NCBI RefSeq assembly: GCF_014698825.1
Contig: NZ_JACJTT010000041.1
Location: forward strand, 1 to 47,306
Length of the DNA stretch: 47,306 nt
From: Richelia sinica FACHB-800
GTDB lineage: Bacteria; Cyanobacteriota; Cyanobacteriia; Cyanobacteriales; Nostocaceae
Direction of reading: 5' to 3'
Below, piece by piece: positions 24,553 through 32,381 of this stretch (positions are counted from its first letter, which is position 1; every line of letters begins with the position of its first letter). Below the pieces are notes generated by a model. The model did no database searches. It was given only the letters and a program-made list of their open reading frames with translations, and was not told the DNA's origin. The position numbers and the translations under genes were made by a program.

Positions 24553-25642
24553 CCCCCACATAAATACCTAAAGCACAAGCACTTTGGACAAGATAACCAT
24601 GAGGGTCTACTGGTGAGGGACTTTTATCTACCACATCTTGAATGGGAACATTCACAACTTGGCCATTTTGCCAGGCTAGCATTTTATCGTACTTTTCTTG
24701 GGCGATTAAATCGATTGCAGCCTTACCAAATACTGTAGCAGTGAGACGGTCTAAGGCAGAGGGAATACCACCACGTTGAATATGTCCTAACACAGAAACT
24801 CTAGTATCAACTAAATTATGGCTGCAACTGGCGATTTTTTCTGCAATATACTGTCCTCTTCCGCACTTGGGTGTAACAGCCGCAGCAGGGTCAGAACCTT
24901 GTAAACCGCAATTATAACTACCTGTATCATCTAACCCAGCCATTGCCCCTTCTGCCACAACTACAATAGCAAATTTGCGGTGCCAGCGATCGCGTAATTG
25001 GGCTAAATGGTCACATAAACCTTGAATAGTATAGGCAACTTCGGGGATGAGAATGATATCTGCACCCCCAGCAATACCCGCGTGTAAAGCTAAATGTCCT
25101 GCGGTACGTCCCATCACTTCCACAATCATCACGCGATCGTGACTTGATGCCGTAAAGGTGAGACGATTAATAGCATCGACAATAGTATTTACAGCCGTAT
25201 CAAAACCAATTGAACGTTCAGTCAAAGCCACATCATGGTCAATGGTTTTGGGAATAGCGACTAAATTCCAATTACCTAAAGTTGCTAATTCATGAATAAT
25301 TTTTAAACTGCCATCACCACCAATAGCAATTAAAGCATCTAAACCCAAAGCTTGATAACCAGCTAAAATTTCATCCGCACAAGCTAAAGTATTGCCTTTA
25401 TTAATACTACCAAGAATTGTCCCGCCCATATTTAATAAAGGGTCAATTCCCCGCAAATCCCAACCATGCATATTCAGGGGAATAGTTTGTCTTTCTAGCA
25501 AACCTTGAGTGGCATAGGGAATCCCTAAAACTTCCCAATCATAGGTAAGTTTAGCATGATTCACAACAGAACGAATCACACAGTTTAACCCAGGACAATC
25601 ACCACCACTCGTGAGAATTCCAATCCGTTTATGCTTATTCAT
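24530..25642 (-). CDS. pfkA: 6-phosphofructokinase
   Basis: Phosphorylates fructose 6-phosphate in glycolysis. The 370-residue protein has ILTSGGDCPGLN (phosphate loop), AIGGDGSL (Gly111, equal to E. coli Gly104, which favours ATP over PPi), PKTIDHD (catalytic Asp135; Lys132 stands where E. coli has Gly124), VEVMGRTAGHLAL and LGHIQRGG. Gly104 with Lys124 is a known mixed pattern in ATP-dependent actinobacterial-type enzymes, so ATP use is likely but not certain. The C-terminal residues come from a tandem repeat. It is last in the series nifJ, DHODH-like gene, pfkA; the gap to the DHODH-like gene is 63 nt, so co-transcription is probable. Confidence 0.93.
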   Translation of the reverse strand: MNKHKRIGILTSGGDCPGLNCVIRSVVNHAKLTYDWEVLGIPYATQGLLERQTIPLNMHGWDLRGIDPLLNMGGTILGSINKGNTLACADEILAGYQALGLDALIAIGGDGSLKIIHELATLGNWNLVAIPKTIDHDVALTERSIGFDTAVNTIVDAINRLTFTASSHDRVMIVEVMGRTAGHLALHAGIAGGADIILIPEVAYTIQGLCDHLAQLRDRWHRKFAIVVVAEGAMAGLDDTGSYNCGLQGSDPAAAVTPKCGRGQYIAEKIASCSHNLVDTRVSVLGHIQRGGIPSALDRLTATVFGKAAIDLIAQEKYDKMLAWQNGQVVNVPIQDVVDKSPSPVDPHGYLVQSACALGIYVGEQVTGDR

Positions 25643-25705
25643 AAGACAGAAATTAACCCCTTATATCTGTGCAAAACTTTTCTGTATAACCCCAATTTCA
25701 ACTCT

Positions 25706-26725
25706 TTAAGGTGTGTAAACTCTTCTGCCCCAATCAGGATTATAAGTTTGCAAAGCTTTCATATATTGAGCACGTTCAAAAGAACTAGGATTAGGGCAAT
25801 TACGTTGACTCATACTACCTTGCATTTGCTGTACAGATTCATATTCGTGGGTTTCCATCCACCGGATTAGTTCTTCTTGAATCACCTGTATATGTTTAAT
25901 GCCATGTCGCAATAGTACCGAACAAAGCATCGTCACATTTGCTCCCACCATCAACATTTTCACTACATCATGGGCATTGTGAATGCCACTAGTTGCAGCT
26001 AGATGGCCTTGAATATGACCATATAAAATTGCAATCCAACGCAAGGGTAAACGCATTGCTTGGGGCGTACTTAATAATACATGGGGTTCAACCTCTAAAT
26101 TTTCCAAATTAATATCTGGTTGATAAAAACGGTTAAATAAAACTAAACCGTCAGCCCCGGCTTGGTCTAAACGTTGAGCGATACTTGCTGTATTAGTAAA
26201 ATAAGGACTGAGTTTGACAGCTACAGGAATAGTAACAGCGGCTTTGACTGCGGTGAGAATATCAATATATGTTTTTTCGATGTCCTGACTACTTAAATTT
26301 GGATCTGTGGGCACATAATAAATATTTAATTCTAAAGCCGATGCTCCTGCCTGTTCAATTTGACGGGCATAATTAGTCCAACCACCCAAAGAAGAACCAT
26401 TCAAACTACCAATAATAGGAATATCAACTTTTTGTGTGGCTTGATGAATATGTTCTAAATATTCTTCTGGCCCGATGCGAAATTTCATTGGTTCAGGGAA
26501 ATAAGTTAAAGCTTCGGGAAAACTTTCTGTACCATAATTGAGATGATGATGCAGTTCATAAGCTTCTAACCTTAACTGTTCTTCAAATAGTGAGTGCATG
26601 ACTACGGCGGCTGCACCAGCATCTTCCATTAATTTAATATTGTCGATATTTTCTGATAATGGTGAGGCTGATGGAACCAGGGGAGATTTTAATTCTAAGC
26701 CTAGATAATTAGTTGTTAAATTCAT
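25706..26725 (-). CDS. Dihydroorotate dehydrogenase-like flavoprotein
   Basis: The 339-residue protein is a TIM-barrel FMN protein of the DHODH/PreA superfamily: MNLTTNYLGLELKSPLVPSA at the start, IGSLNGSSLGGW, ALELNIYYVPTD, VAVKLSPYF, GADGLVLFNRF, and ATSGIHNAHDVVKMLMVGANV for FMN phosphate. Homologs beside nifJ are often called DHODH-like. It is not proven to act in pyrimidine synthesis: the class 1 active-site cysteine stretch is not evident (NGSS here), so it may pass electrons to another acceptor. It sits between nifJ and pfkA on the same strand. A 180-nt repeat-filled gap separates it from nifJ. Confidence 0.83.
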   Translation of the reverse strand: MNLTTNYLGLELKSPLVPSASPLSENIDNIKLMEDAGAAAVVMHSLFEEQLRLEAYELHHHLNYGTESFPEALTYFPEPMKFRIGPEEYLEHIHQATQKVDIPIIGSLNGSSLGGWTNYARQIEQAGASALELNIYYVPTDPNLSSQDIEKTYIDILTAVKAAVTIPVAVKLSPYFTNTASIAQRLDQAGADGLVLFNRFYQPDINLENLEVEPHVLLSTPQAMRLPLRWIAILYGHIQGHLAATSGIHNAHDVVKMLMVGANVTMLCSVLLRHGIKHIQVIQEELIRWMETHEYESVQQMQGSMSQRNCPNPSSFERAQYMKALQTYNPDWGRRVYTP

Positions 26726-26866
26726 AAGAAGTTTAGGAGTTTAGGAGTTCAGGAGTTCAGGAGTTCAGAAGTATGCCTACGGCACGCTGCGCGAACAGGA
26801 GTATGGCTAACGCCACGCTACGCGAACAGAAGTTGCAGAAGTTACAGAAGTTGAGGAGTTCAGGGG
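26726..26866. repeat. Compound repeat: tandem octamers plus two palindromic units
   Basis: Tandem GGAGTTCA/GGAGTTTA units (26726-26771) lead into two copies of a GC-rich palindromic repeat (CTACGGCACGCTGCGCGAAC at 26778, and CTAACGCCACGCTACGCGAA at 26807), followed by GAAGTTGCAGAAGTTACAG, the reverse complement of the 7031-7178 family. It fills most of the nifJ/DHODH-like gene gap. Confidence 0.85.
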
Positions 26867-26905
26867 AGAATTACTTCTTCCCCTGTAGCCCTGCCCCATA
26901 TTCAA

Positions 26906-29900
26906 TTAATGGGTGCTAGCTTTGATACCGTTGTGGTTGTTAGTTGCATTTGCGGCAACATTCTGTTGAACTGGTTGCGGTTCTTGATGTTGACTTTCTT
27001 GCAATTTCCTTGCGGCTAAATATTGATACATTTGCCAACGGGTATTGACATCTGCTTGCGCTTCTTGCAGAAGTTTTTTAGCCGTTTCTGGGTTGATTTT
27101 GGTCAGCATCTTAAAGCGGTTTTCCAAGTACATGGAATTTTCCACGGGGATGCGAGGTGTGCGGGAATCAAGCTGTAAGGGGTTTTCGCCCTTTTGCACG
27201 CGGTCAGGGTTATAGCGATACAGTAACCACCTTCCAGAGTCTACAACTGCTTTCTGGTTCTGCATGGCTGTACTCATGTTGATGCCGTGGGCAATACAAT
27301 GGCTGTAGGCAATAATCAACGATGGCCCGTCGTAAGCCTCTGCTTCCAAGAAAGCTTTGAGGGTGTGTTCATCTTTTGCACCCATAGCCACGCTGGCAAC
27401 ATATACGTTACCGTAGGTCATAGCGATTAAACCTAAGTCTTTCTTTGCTGCTGGTTTACCACCTGCGGCAAATTTAGCTACAGCGCCCTTGGGTGTAGAC
27501 TTGGACATTTGTCCACCAGTGTTGGAATAAACTTCTGTATCTAGGACGAGAATGTTGATATTGCGTCCACTAGCAATTACATGGTCTAGTCCACCGTAAC
27601 CGATATCATAGGCCCAACCGTCACCACCTATCATCCAGACGCTTTTTCTAACCAAATAATCAGCTAGAGATTTGAGGTTTTGGATTTGAGATTTGAGATG
27701 AAGTTCGGTGGTAGATTCGAGAAGTTGGTCTAATCTGTGTTTGAGAATAAATATCCGTTCTCGTTGTTCGTAAATATCGGCTTCGTCTTTTTGTTCAGCT
27801 GTGAGAATAGCTGTAACGAGAGAGTCACCAATTTGAGGTGCGAGTTGTTGGAGTAAATAAGCTGCTATTTCCGCTTGTTTATCGATGGAAACCCGGAAAC
27901 CTAAACCAAATTCGGCGTTATCTTCAAATAAGCTGTTAGACCAAGCTGGCCCCCGTCCTTCGGCGTTTTGTGTCCAAGGTGTGGTAGGTAAATTACCACC
28001 ATAGATAGATGAACAACCGGTAGCGTTGGCAACGATCATGCGATCGCCAAATAATTGTGTTACCAACTTAATATAGGGTGTCTCTCCACATCCTGCACAT
28101 GCACCGGAGAACTCAAACAGAGGTTCTTGCATTTGTTGTTGATTAATATGAGTCAGCTGCAAATGCCGGCGGTCTGGGTTGGGTAAACTCAAGAAAAAGT
28201 CCCAATTTTCCCGTTCTTGTTCCCTTAATGGCAGTTGCGGGGCCATATTAATGGCTTTTTTCCGTGGTTCTGCCTTATTCTTAGCAGGACAGACATCAAC
28301 ACACAAAGCACATCCAGTACAATCTTCTGCCGCTACTTGAATTGTAAACTTTAACCCGTGCCAATCATGTTCTTTCGCATTGGCACTCTTAAATGTAGAC
28401 GGTGCAGTTTCTAATTGTTCTGGTTCATATACCTTGCTGCGGATGACACTGTGGGGACATACCATCACACACTTACCGCACTGAATGCAGACATTCGGGT
28501 CCCAAACAGGGATTTCTTGGGCAATATTGCGTTTTTCCCACTTGGATGTACCTGTAGGATATGTACCATCCACAGGTAAGGCACTCACAGGTAAATCATC
28601 ACCCTCACGGGCAATCATTTTACCCAAGACATTCCGCACAAAGGCAGGTGCGGTATCTGGAATAGGTGACAGGTGACAGGTGACAGGTGAGCCAGCGCGG
28701 TCTTGGGGGTTTCCCCCATGAGCGACTGGTGAACCCCAAAGGGGTGACAGGGGATAGTTCTGTTCTTTAGGTGTGATTTCGTAAAGATTATCCAAGGTTT
28801 TATCAACTGCTTGGATATTCATTTGGACAATGTCTTCACCTTTTTTCCCATAGGTTTTGCGAATAGATTTTTTAATTTGTTCTATTGCTTCTTCCCTTGG
28901 TAAAACACCGGATACAGCAAAGAAACAAACCTGCATCACTGTATTGATATGTCCGCCCATTCCTGCTTCACGGGCGACTTTATAGGCGTTAATTACATAG
29001 AATTTGAGATTTTTGTTGATAATCTCTGTTTGCAGATCAGCAGGTAAGCGTTGCCAAACTTCATCTTTGTCATAGGGTGCATTCAATAAGAATGTGCCAC
29101 CAGGAATTATATCTTTCAACATCGGGAATTTTTCCACAAACTCCCATTGATGACAAGCAACAAAGTTGGCTTTGGTAATTAAATAAGTGGAACGAATGGG
29201 TTGATTACCAAACCGTAAATGGGAAACGGTAACAGAACCAGATTTTTTCGAGTCGTAGACAAAATAACCTTGAGCAAAATTATCAGTATCCTCGCCAATA
29301 ATTTTGATAGAATTCTTATTTGCCCCAACTGTACCATCAGCACCTAAGCCATAGAAAATTGCTCTGACAATATTATCTGGTTCAATATTGAATTCGGCAT
29401 CAAATTCTAGGCTGGTGTGGGTAACATCATCGTTAATCCCAACTGTAAAATGATTCTTTGGTGTTGGTTCAGCCAAATTATCAAATACAGCCTTCACCAT
29501 TGCTGGTGTAAATTCCTTAGAAGATAAACCATACCTACCACCCACAACTTGAATGTGGTTGAGTTGATTTTCTGCTAAGGCTGTGACTACATCGGTGTAC
29601 AAAGGTTCACCAATTGCCCCTGGTTCCTTTGTCCGGTCTAAAACAGCAATATTGCGGGTAGTTTTGGGTAAAGCATTTATCAATCTTTGGCTATCAAAGG
29701 GTCGATATAATCTAACTTTAACTACACCAACTTTTTCCCCTTTTCGATTCAGATAATCTACTGTTTCATGAACTGTTTCACAACCAGAACCCATGAGAAT
29801 AATGATACTTTCTGCTTCTGGATGTCCGTGATATTCAAATAATTGATATTGTCGCCCTGTCATTTGAGCGAATTCATCCATTACCCGTTGAGTGACATCT

Positions 29901-30622
29901 GGACAAGCTAAATAAAATGGGTTAACTGTTTCCCTCGCTTGGAAATAAACATCAGGATTTTGGGCTGTCCCCCGTAACACTGGACGGTCAGGAGTTAAAG
30001 CCCGTGAACGATGGGCAATTACTAATTCTATTGGGATGAATTTTTGTAAGTCTTCTGTTGTTAATATTTCTACTTTATCGACTTCGTGAGAAGTGCGGAA
30101 ACCATCAAAAAAGTGTAAAAAAGGTATACGTGATTCTAAAGTTGCCCGTGTAGAAATCAGGGCAAAATCATGGGCTTCTTGGACAGAAGCTGCACACAGC
30201 ATGGCAAAGCCTGTACTCCTAGCTGCCATGACATCACTGTGGTCACCGAAAATAGATAAAGCCTGAGCCGCGAGCGATCGCGCCGCAATATGAAATACTG
30301 TAGGTGTAAGTTCTCCCGCAATCTTGTACATATTGGGGAGCATCAACATTAGTCCCTGAGAGGCTGTAAATGTTGTCGTCAGCGAACCCGTTTGCAGTGC
30401 CCCATGTACAGCCCCAGCAACTCCTCCCTCACTTTGTAACTGTACCACCGAGGGAACACTGCCCCAAATATTTGGTTTTCCTTCACTGGCCCAAGCATCT
30501 GCCCATTCAGCCATTGGTGAAGATGGAGTAATAGGATAAATTGCAATGACTTCGTTTAGTTGATAGACAACCAGCGCAACAGCTTCATTGCCGTCTATGG
30601 TTGCAGAGATTCTAGTTTTCAT
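26906..30622 (-). CDS. nifJ: Pyruvate:ferredoxin (flavodoxin) oxidoreductase
   Basis: It oxidises pyruvate to acetyl-CoA and CO2, reducing ferredoxin or flavodoxin, under low oxygen and in nitrogen fixation. The protein is 1238 residues from the ATG at 30622. The open frame extends to 30697, but begins with TTG there, and the ATG gives the family start MKTRISATIDGNEAVA. Domains: pyrimidine and pyruvate domains (YPITPSSPMAEW), gamma domain, two 4Fe-4S motifs (CIQCGKCVMVCP and CTGCALCVDVCP), the proximal-cluster motif CAGCGETP, and the TPP domain GGDGWAYDIGYGG and SNTGGQMSKSTP. The interdomain linker carries an in-frame dispersed repeat (28664-28751), so the protein is about 40 residues longer than usual. 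It is first in a series with the DHODH-like gene and pfkA. Confidence 0.96.
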   Translation of the reverse strand: MKTRISATIDGNEAVALVVYQLNEVIAIYPITPSSPMAEWADAWASEGKPNIWGSVPSVVQLQSEGGVAGAVHGALQTGSLTTTFTASQGLMLMLPNMYKIAGELTPTVFHIAARSLAAQALSIFGDHSDVMAARSTGFAMLCAASVQEAHDFALISTRATLESRIPFLHFFDGFRTSHEVDKVEILTTEDLQKFIPIELVIAHRSRALTPDRPVLRGTAQNPDVYFQARETVNPFYLACPDVTQRVMDEFAQMTGRQYQLFEYHGHPEAESIIILMGSGCETVHETVDYLNRKGEKVGVVKVRLYRPFDSQRLINALPKTTRNIAVLDRTKEPGAIGEPLYTDVVTALAENQLNHIQVVGGRYGLSSKEFTPAMVKAVFDNLAEPTPKNHFTVGINDDVTHTSLEFDAEFNIEPDNIVRAIFYGLGADGTVGANKNSIKIIGEDTDNFAQGYFVYDSKKSGSVTVSHLRFGNQPIRSTYLITKANFVACHQWEFVEKFPMLKDIIPGGTFLLNAPYDKDEVWQRLPADLQTEIINKNLKFYVINAYKVAREAGMGGHINTVMQVCFFAVSGVLPREEAIEQIKKSIRKTYGKKGEDIVQMNIQAVDKTLDNLYEITPKEQNYPLSPLWGSPVAHGGNPQDRAGSPVTCHLSPIPDTAPAFVRNVLGKMIAREGDDLPVSALPVDGTYPTGTSKWEKRNIAQEIPVWDPNVCIQCGKCVMVCPHSVIRSKVYEPEQLETAPSTFKSANAKEHDWHGLKFTIQVAAEDCTGCALCVDVCPAKNKAEPRKKAINMAPQLPLREQERENWDFFLSLPNPDRRHLQLTHINQQQMQEPLFEFSGACAGCGETPYIKLVTQLFGDRMIVANATGCSSIYGGNLPTTPWTQNAEGRGPAWSNSLFEDNAEFGLGFRVSIDKQAEIAAYLLQQLAPQIGDSLVTAILTAEQKDEADIYEQRERIFILKHRLDQLLESTTELHLKSQIQNLKSLADYLVRKSVWMIGGDGWAYDIGYGGLDHVIASGRNINILVLDTEVYSNTGGQMSKSTPKGAVAKFAAGGKPAAKKDLGLIAMTYGNVYVASVAMGAKDEHTLKAFLEAEAYDGPSLIIAYSHCIAHGINMSTAMQNQKAVVDSGRWLLYRYNPDRVQKGENPLQLDSRTPRIPVENSMYLENRFKMLTKINPETAKKLLQEAQADVNTRWQMYQYLAARKLQESQHQEPQPVQQNVAANATNNHNGIKASTH
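28664..28751 (-). repeat. Dispersed repeat inserted in frame in nifJ
   Basis: The segment starts with three GACAGGT units, then a 37-nt core (28693-28729) identical to 45379-45415 in an intergenic region, including the hairpin TGGGGG-TTT-CCCCCA. On the minus strand it is read without stop as LWGSPVAHGGNPQDRAGSPV and neighbours, between the N-terminal oxidoreductase domains and the ferredoxin-like part. Confidence 0.88.
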
Positions 30623-30950
30623 GTCATCACTAGCCAACTTATATCTAGAAACTAAACTGAAAACTTGAGGAACTTGTGAGGATGAGAAGCCAGGCAACGA
30701 TTTATACCAATTTGCAGCATGATGATTGCTAGATGGGTATAGACAATGGTGTGTAAACTGTCAGCCCAAGCGGTTGTGGATTTAATTTTTATTTTCAAAC
30801 CCTTGTCAAGACGTTCCACCGGAACGTCTCTACATTCATTTTCACCAGATATCTATAGTATCTGTGTTTATCTGCGTTCAATTATTAATTTTATGCAGCT
30901 TTATCTAAATCTGCTGTAAGTAGTATTGTCCACATAAATCACTATGCAAC
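30623..30950. other. Intergenic region between the receiver-kinase and nifJ
   Basis: About 330 bp, carrying the nifJ promoter region and truncated MITE-like copy C (30795-30849). No clear hairpin terminator for the upstream kinase was seen other than the repeat's own palindrome. Confidence 0.5.
30795..30849. mobile_element. MITE-like element, copy C (truncated)
   Basis: Matches the right half of copies A and B: TCAAACCCTTG, the palindrome GACGTTCCACCGGAACGTC, and the end TTCACCAGA. The left end of about 30 bp is missing. Same orientation as copy A. Confidence 0.7.
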
Positions 30951-32243
30951 CTATCGAAAGTATTTTCTGATAGGAACTGTAATTATAAATTCAGCCCCCC
31001 CTTCAGGGCAGTTTTTATAAATCAAACTACCTTTGTGAAGATCCGTAATCACTTGGTGGCTAGTAAATAAACCCAATCCAGCACCCTTGCCTACTACTTT
31101 GGTAGTAAAAAAAGGCTCGAATATATGAGCTTGATTTTCTTCTAAAATACCTATACCATTGTCTTTAATACTAATACAAACTTGATGGTAATCATTCACA
31201 TATGTACTAATGCAAATTGTAGGTTTAAATGAGCTATCAACATTAGTATTAAGTTTCATTTCTAGGGCATCAATAGCATTTTGGAAAATATTCACTAATA
31301 CTTGATTAAATAAATTAGGATAACCTATCAAGTTAGGTATATCTGTATATTCTTTAATAATTGAAATTTGATGGTCACCTGCTTTTAAAATTAGTTGATG
31401 ATTAATGATTTTGAGCACACTATCTATATTCTCATGAATATCAAAATTATTAATACCAGATTTATCAAGACGTGAGAATATATGTAAAGCTTGAATCACT
31501 GAATGAATTCTTTCTGCTCCTCTGTGCATAGACTTCATAATTCTTGTGAAATCTGTAATCACAAAATCGAGATCAATATCTTTAATGATATTTTTAATCT
31601 CTGGAGTAGCATCAGGAAATGCTTGTTGATAATTTTGAATTAGCTTAATCAAATGTTGGCTATATTCAGAAGCAGGATTAATGTTACCTACAATAAAGCT
31701 CAGGGGATTGTTAATTTCATGGGAAATACCAGCAACAATTCTACTTGAGTTAACTAATTTTTCTTTTTGAACTAGTTCAGCTTGAGTATTTTGTAATGTT
31801 AATAGTGTTTTTTCTAATTGATTATTCCGACTTTCTAATTCTTTTTGCAGTTGTTTGATTTTTAAATGAGTTTGAATTCTCACTAAAACTTCTTCTAAAT
31901 AGAATGGTTTGGTAATGTAGTCAACACCTCCTACTTGAAAGGCTTTGACTTTATCAACGACTTCATTACCAGCACTCAAAAAAATAATAGGAATTGAATT
32001 TGTCTTTGGGTCTTTTTTTAAAGCCTCACATACCTCATATCCTCCCAGGATAGGCATATTAATATCGAGAAGGACTAAATCGGGGGGAATTGCCTCAATA
32101 GCTGTTAAGGCTGCTTGTCCATTAATTGCTTTGCGAATTTGATAATTTTGCTGAGATAAAAAATCAGATAAAAATCGAATATTCTCAAGTTTATCATCAA
32201 CAATGAGAATGTCTGCTAAAAAATTTTCGTTTGGTATATCCAT
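30951..32243 (-). CDS. Receiver domain-histidine kinase
   Basis: The 430-residue protein has an N-terminal receiver (DILIVDDKLEN; PDLVLLDINMPILGG, Asp60; FLSAGNE; TKPF) at about 1-125, a coiled coil at 126-165, a HisKA-type helix with AGISHEINNP (His175), an insert helix (190-255), and an HATPase domain with NIFQNAIDAL, DNGIGI, HIFEPFFTTK and GAGLGL. No membrane segment occurs. A receiver at the N-terminus of a kinase suggests relay from an upstream kinase, most simply the large hybrid kinase at 34510-37665 on the same strand. It is the third of three co-oriented signalling genes; spacing of 138 nt to the GGDEF-EAL gene permits but does not prove co-transcription. Confidence 0.92.
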   Translation of the reverse strand: MDIPNENFLADILIVDDKLENIRFLSDFLSQQNYQIRKAINGQAALTAIEAIPPDLVLLDINMPILGGYEVCEALKKDPKTNSIPIIFLSAGNEVVDKVKAFQVGGVDYITKPFYLEEVLVRIQTHLKIKQLQKELESRNNQLEKTLLTLQNTQAELVQKEKLVNSSRIVAGISHEINNPLSFIVGNINPASEYSQHLIKLIQNYQQAFPDATPEIKNIIKDIDLDFVITDFTRIMKSMHRGAERIHSVIQALHIFSRLDKSGINNFDIHENIDSVLKIINHQLILKAGDHQISIIKEYTDIPNLIGYPNLFNQVLVNIFQNAIDALEMKLNTNVDSSFKPTICISTYVNDYHQVCISIKDNGIGILEENQAHIFEPFFTTKVVGKGAGLGLFTSHQVITDLHKGSLIYKNCPEGGAEFIITVPIRKYFR

Positions 32244-32381
32244 GATAATTATATGAGGGTTATTTTTTGTGAATGAATGCTAAAAATTGGAAAAAATTCT
32301 AGTTTAATTGAGAAATTAACTAGTGAATCAAAAAATTACATAGAAAATATGTATAAAATTATCCTAGTCAACAGATAATAT

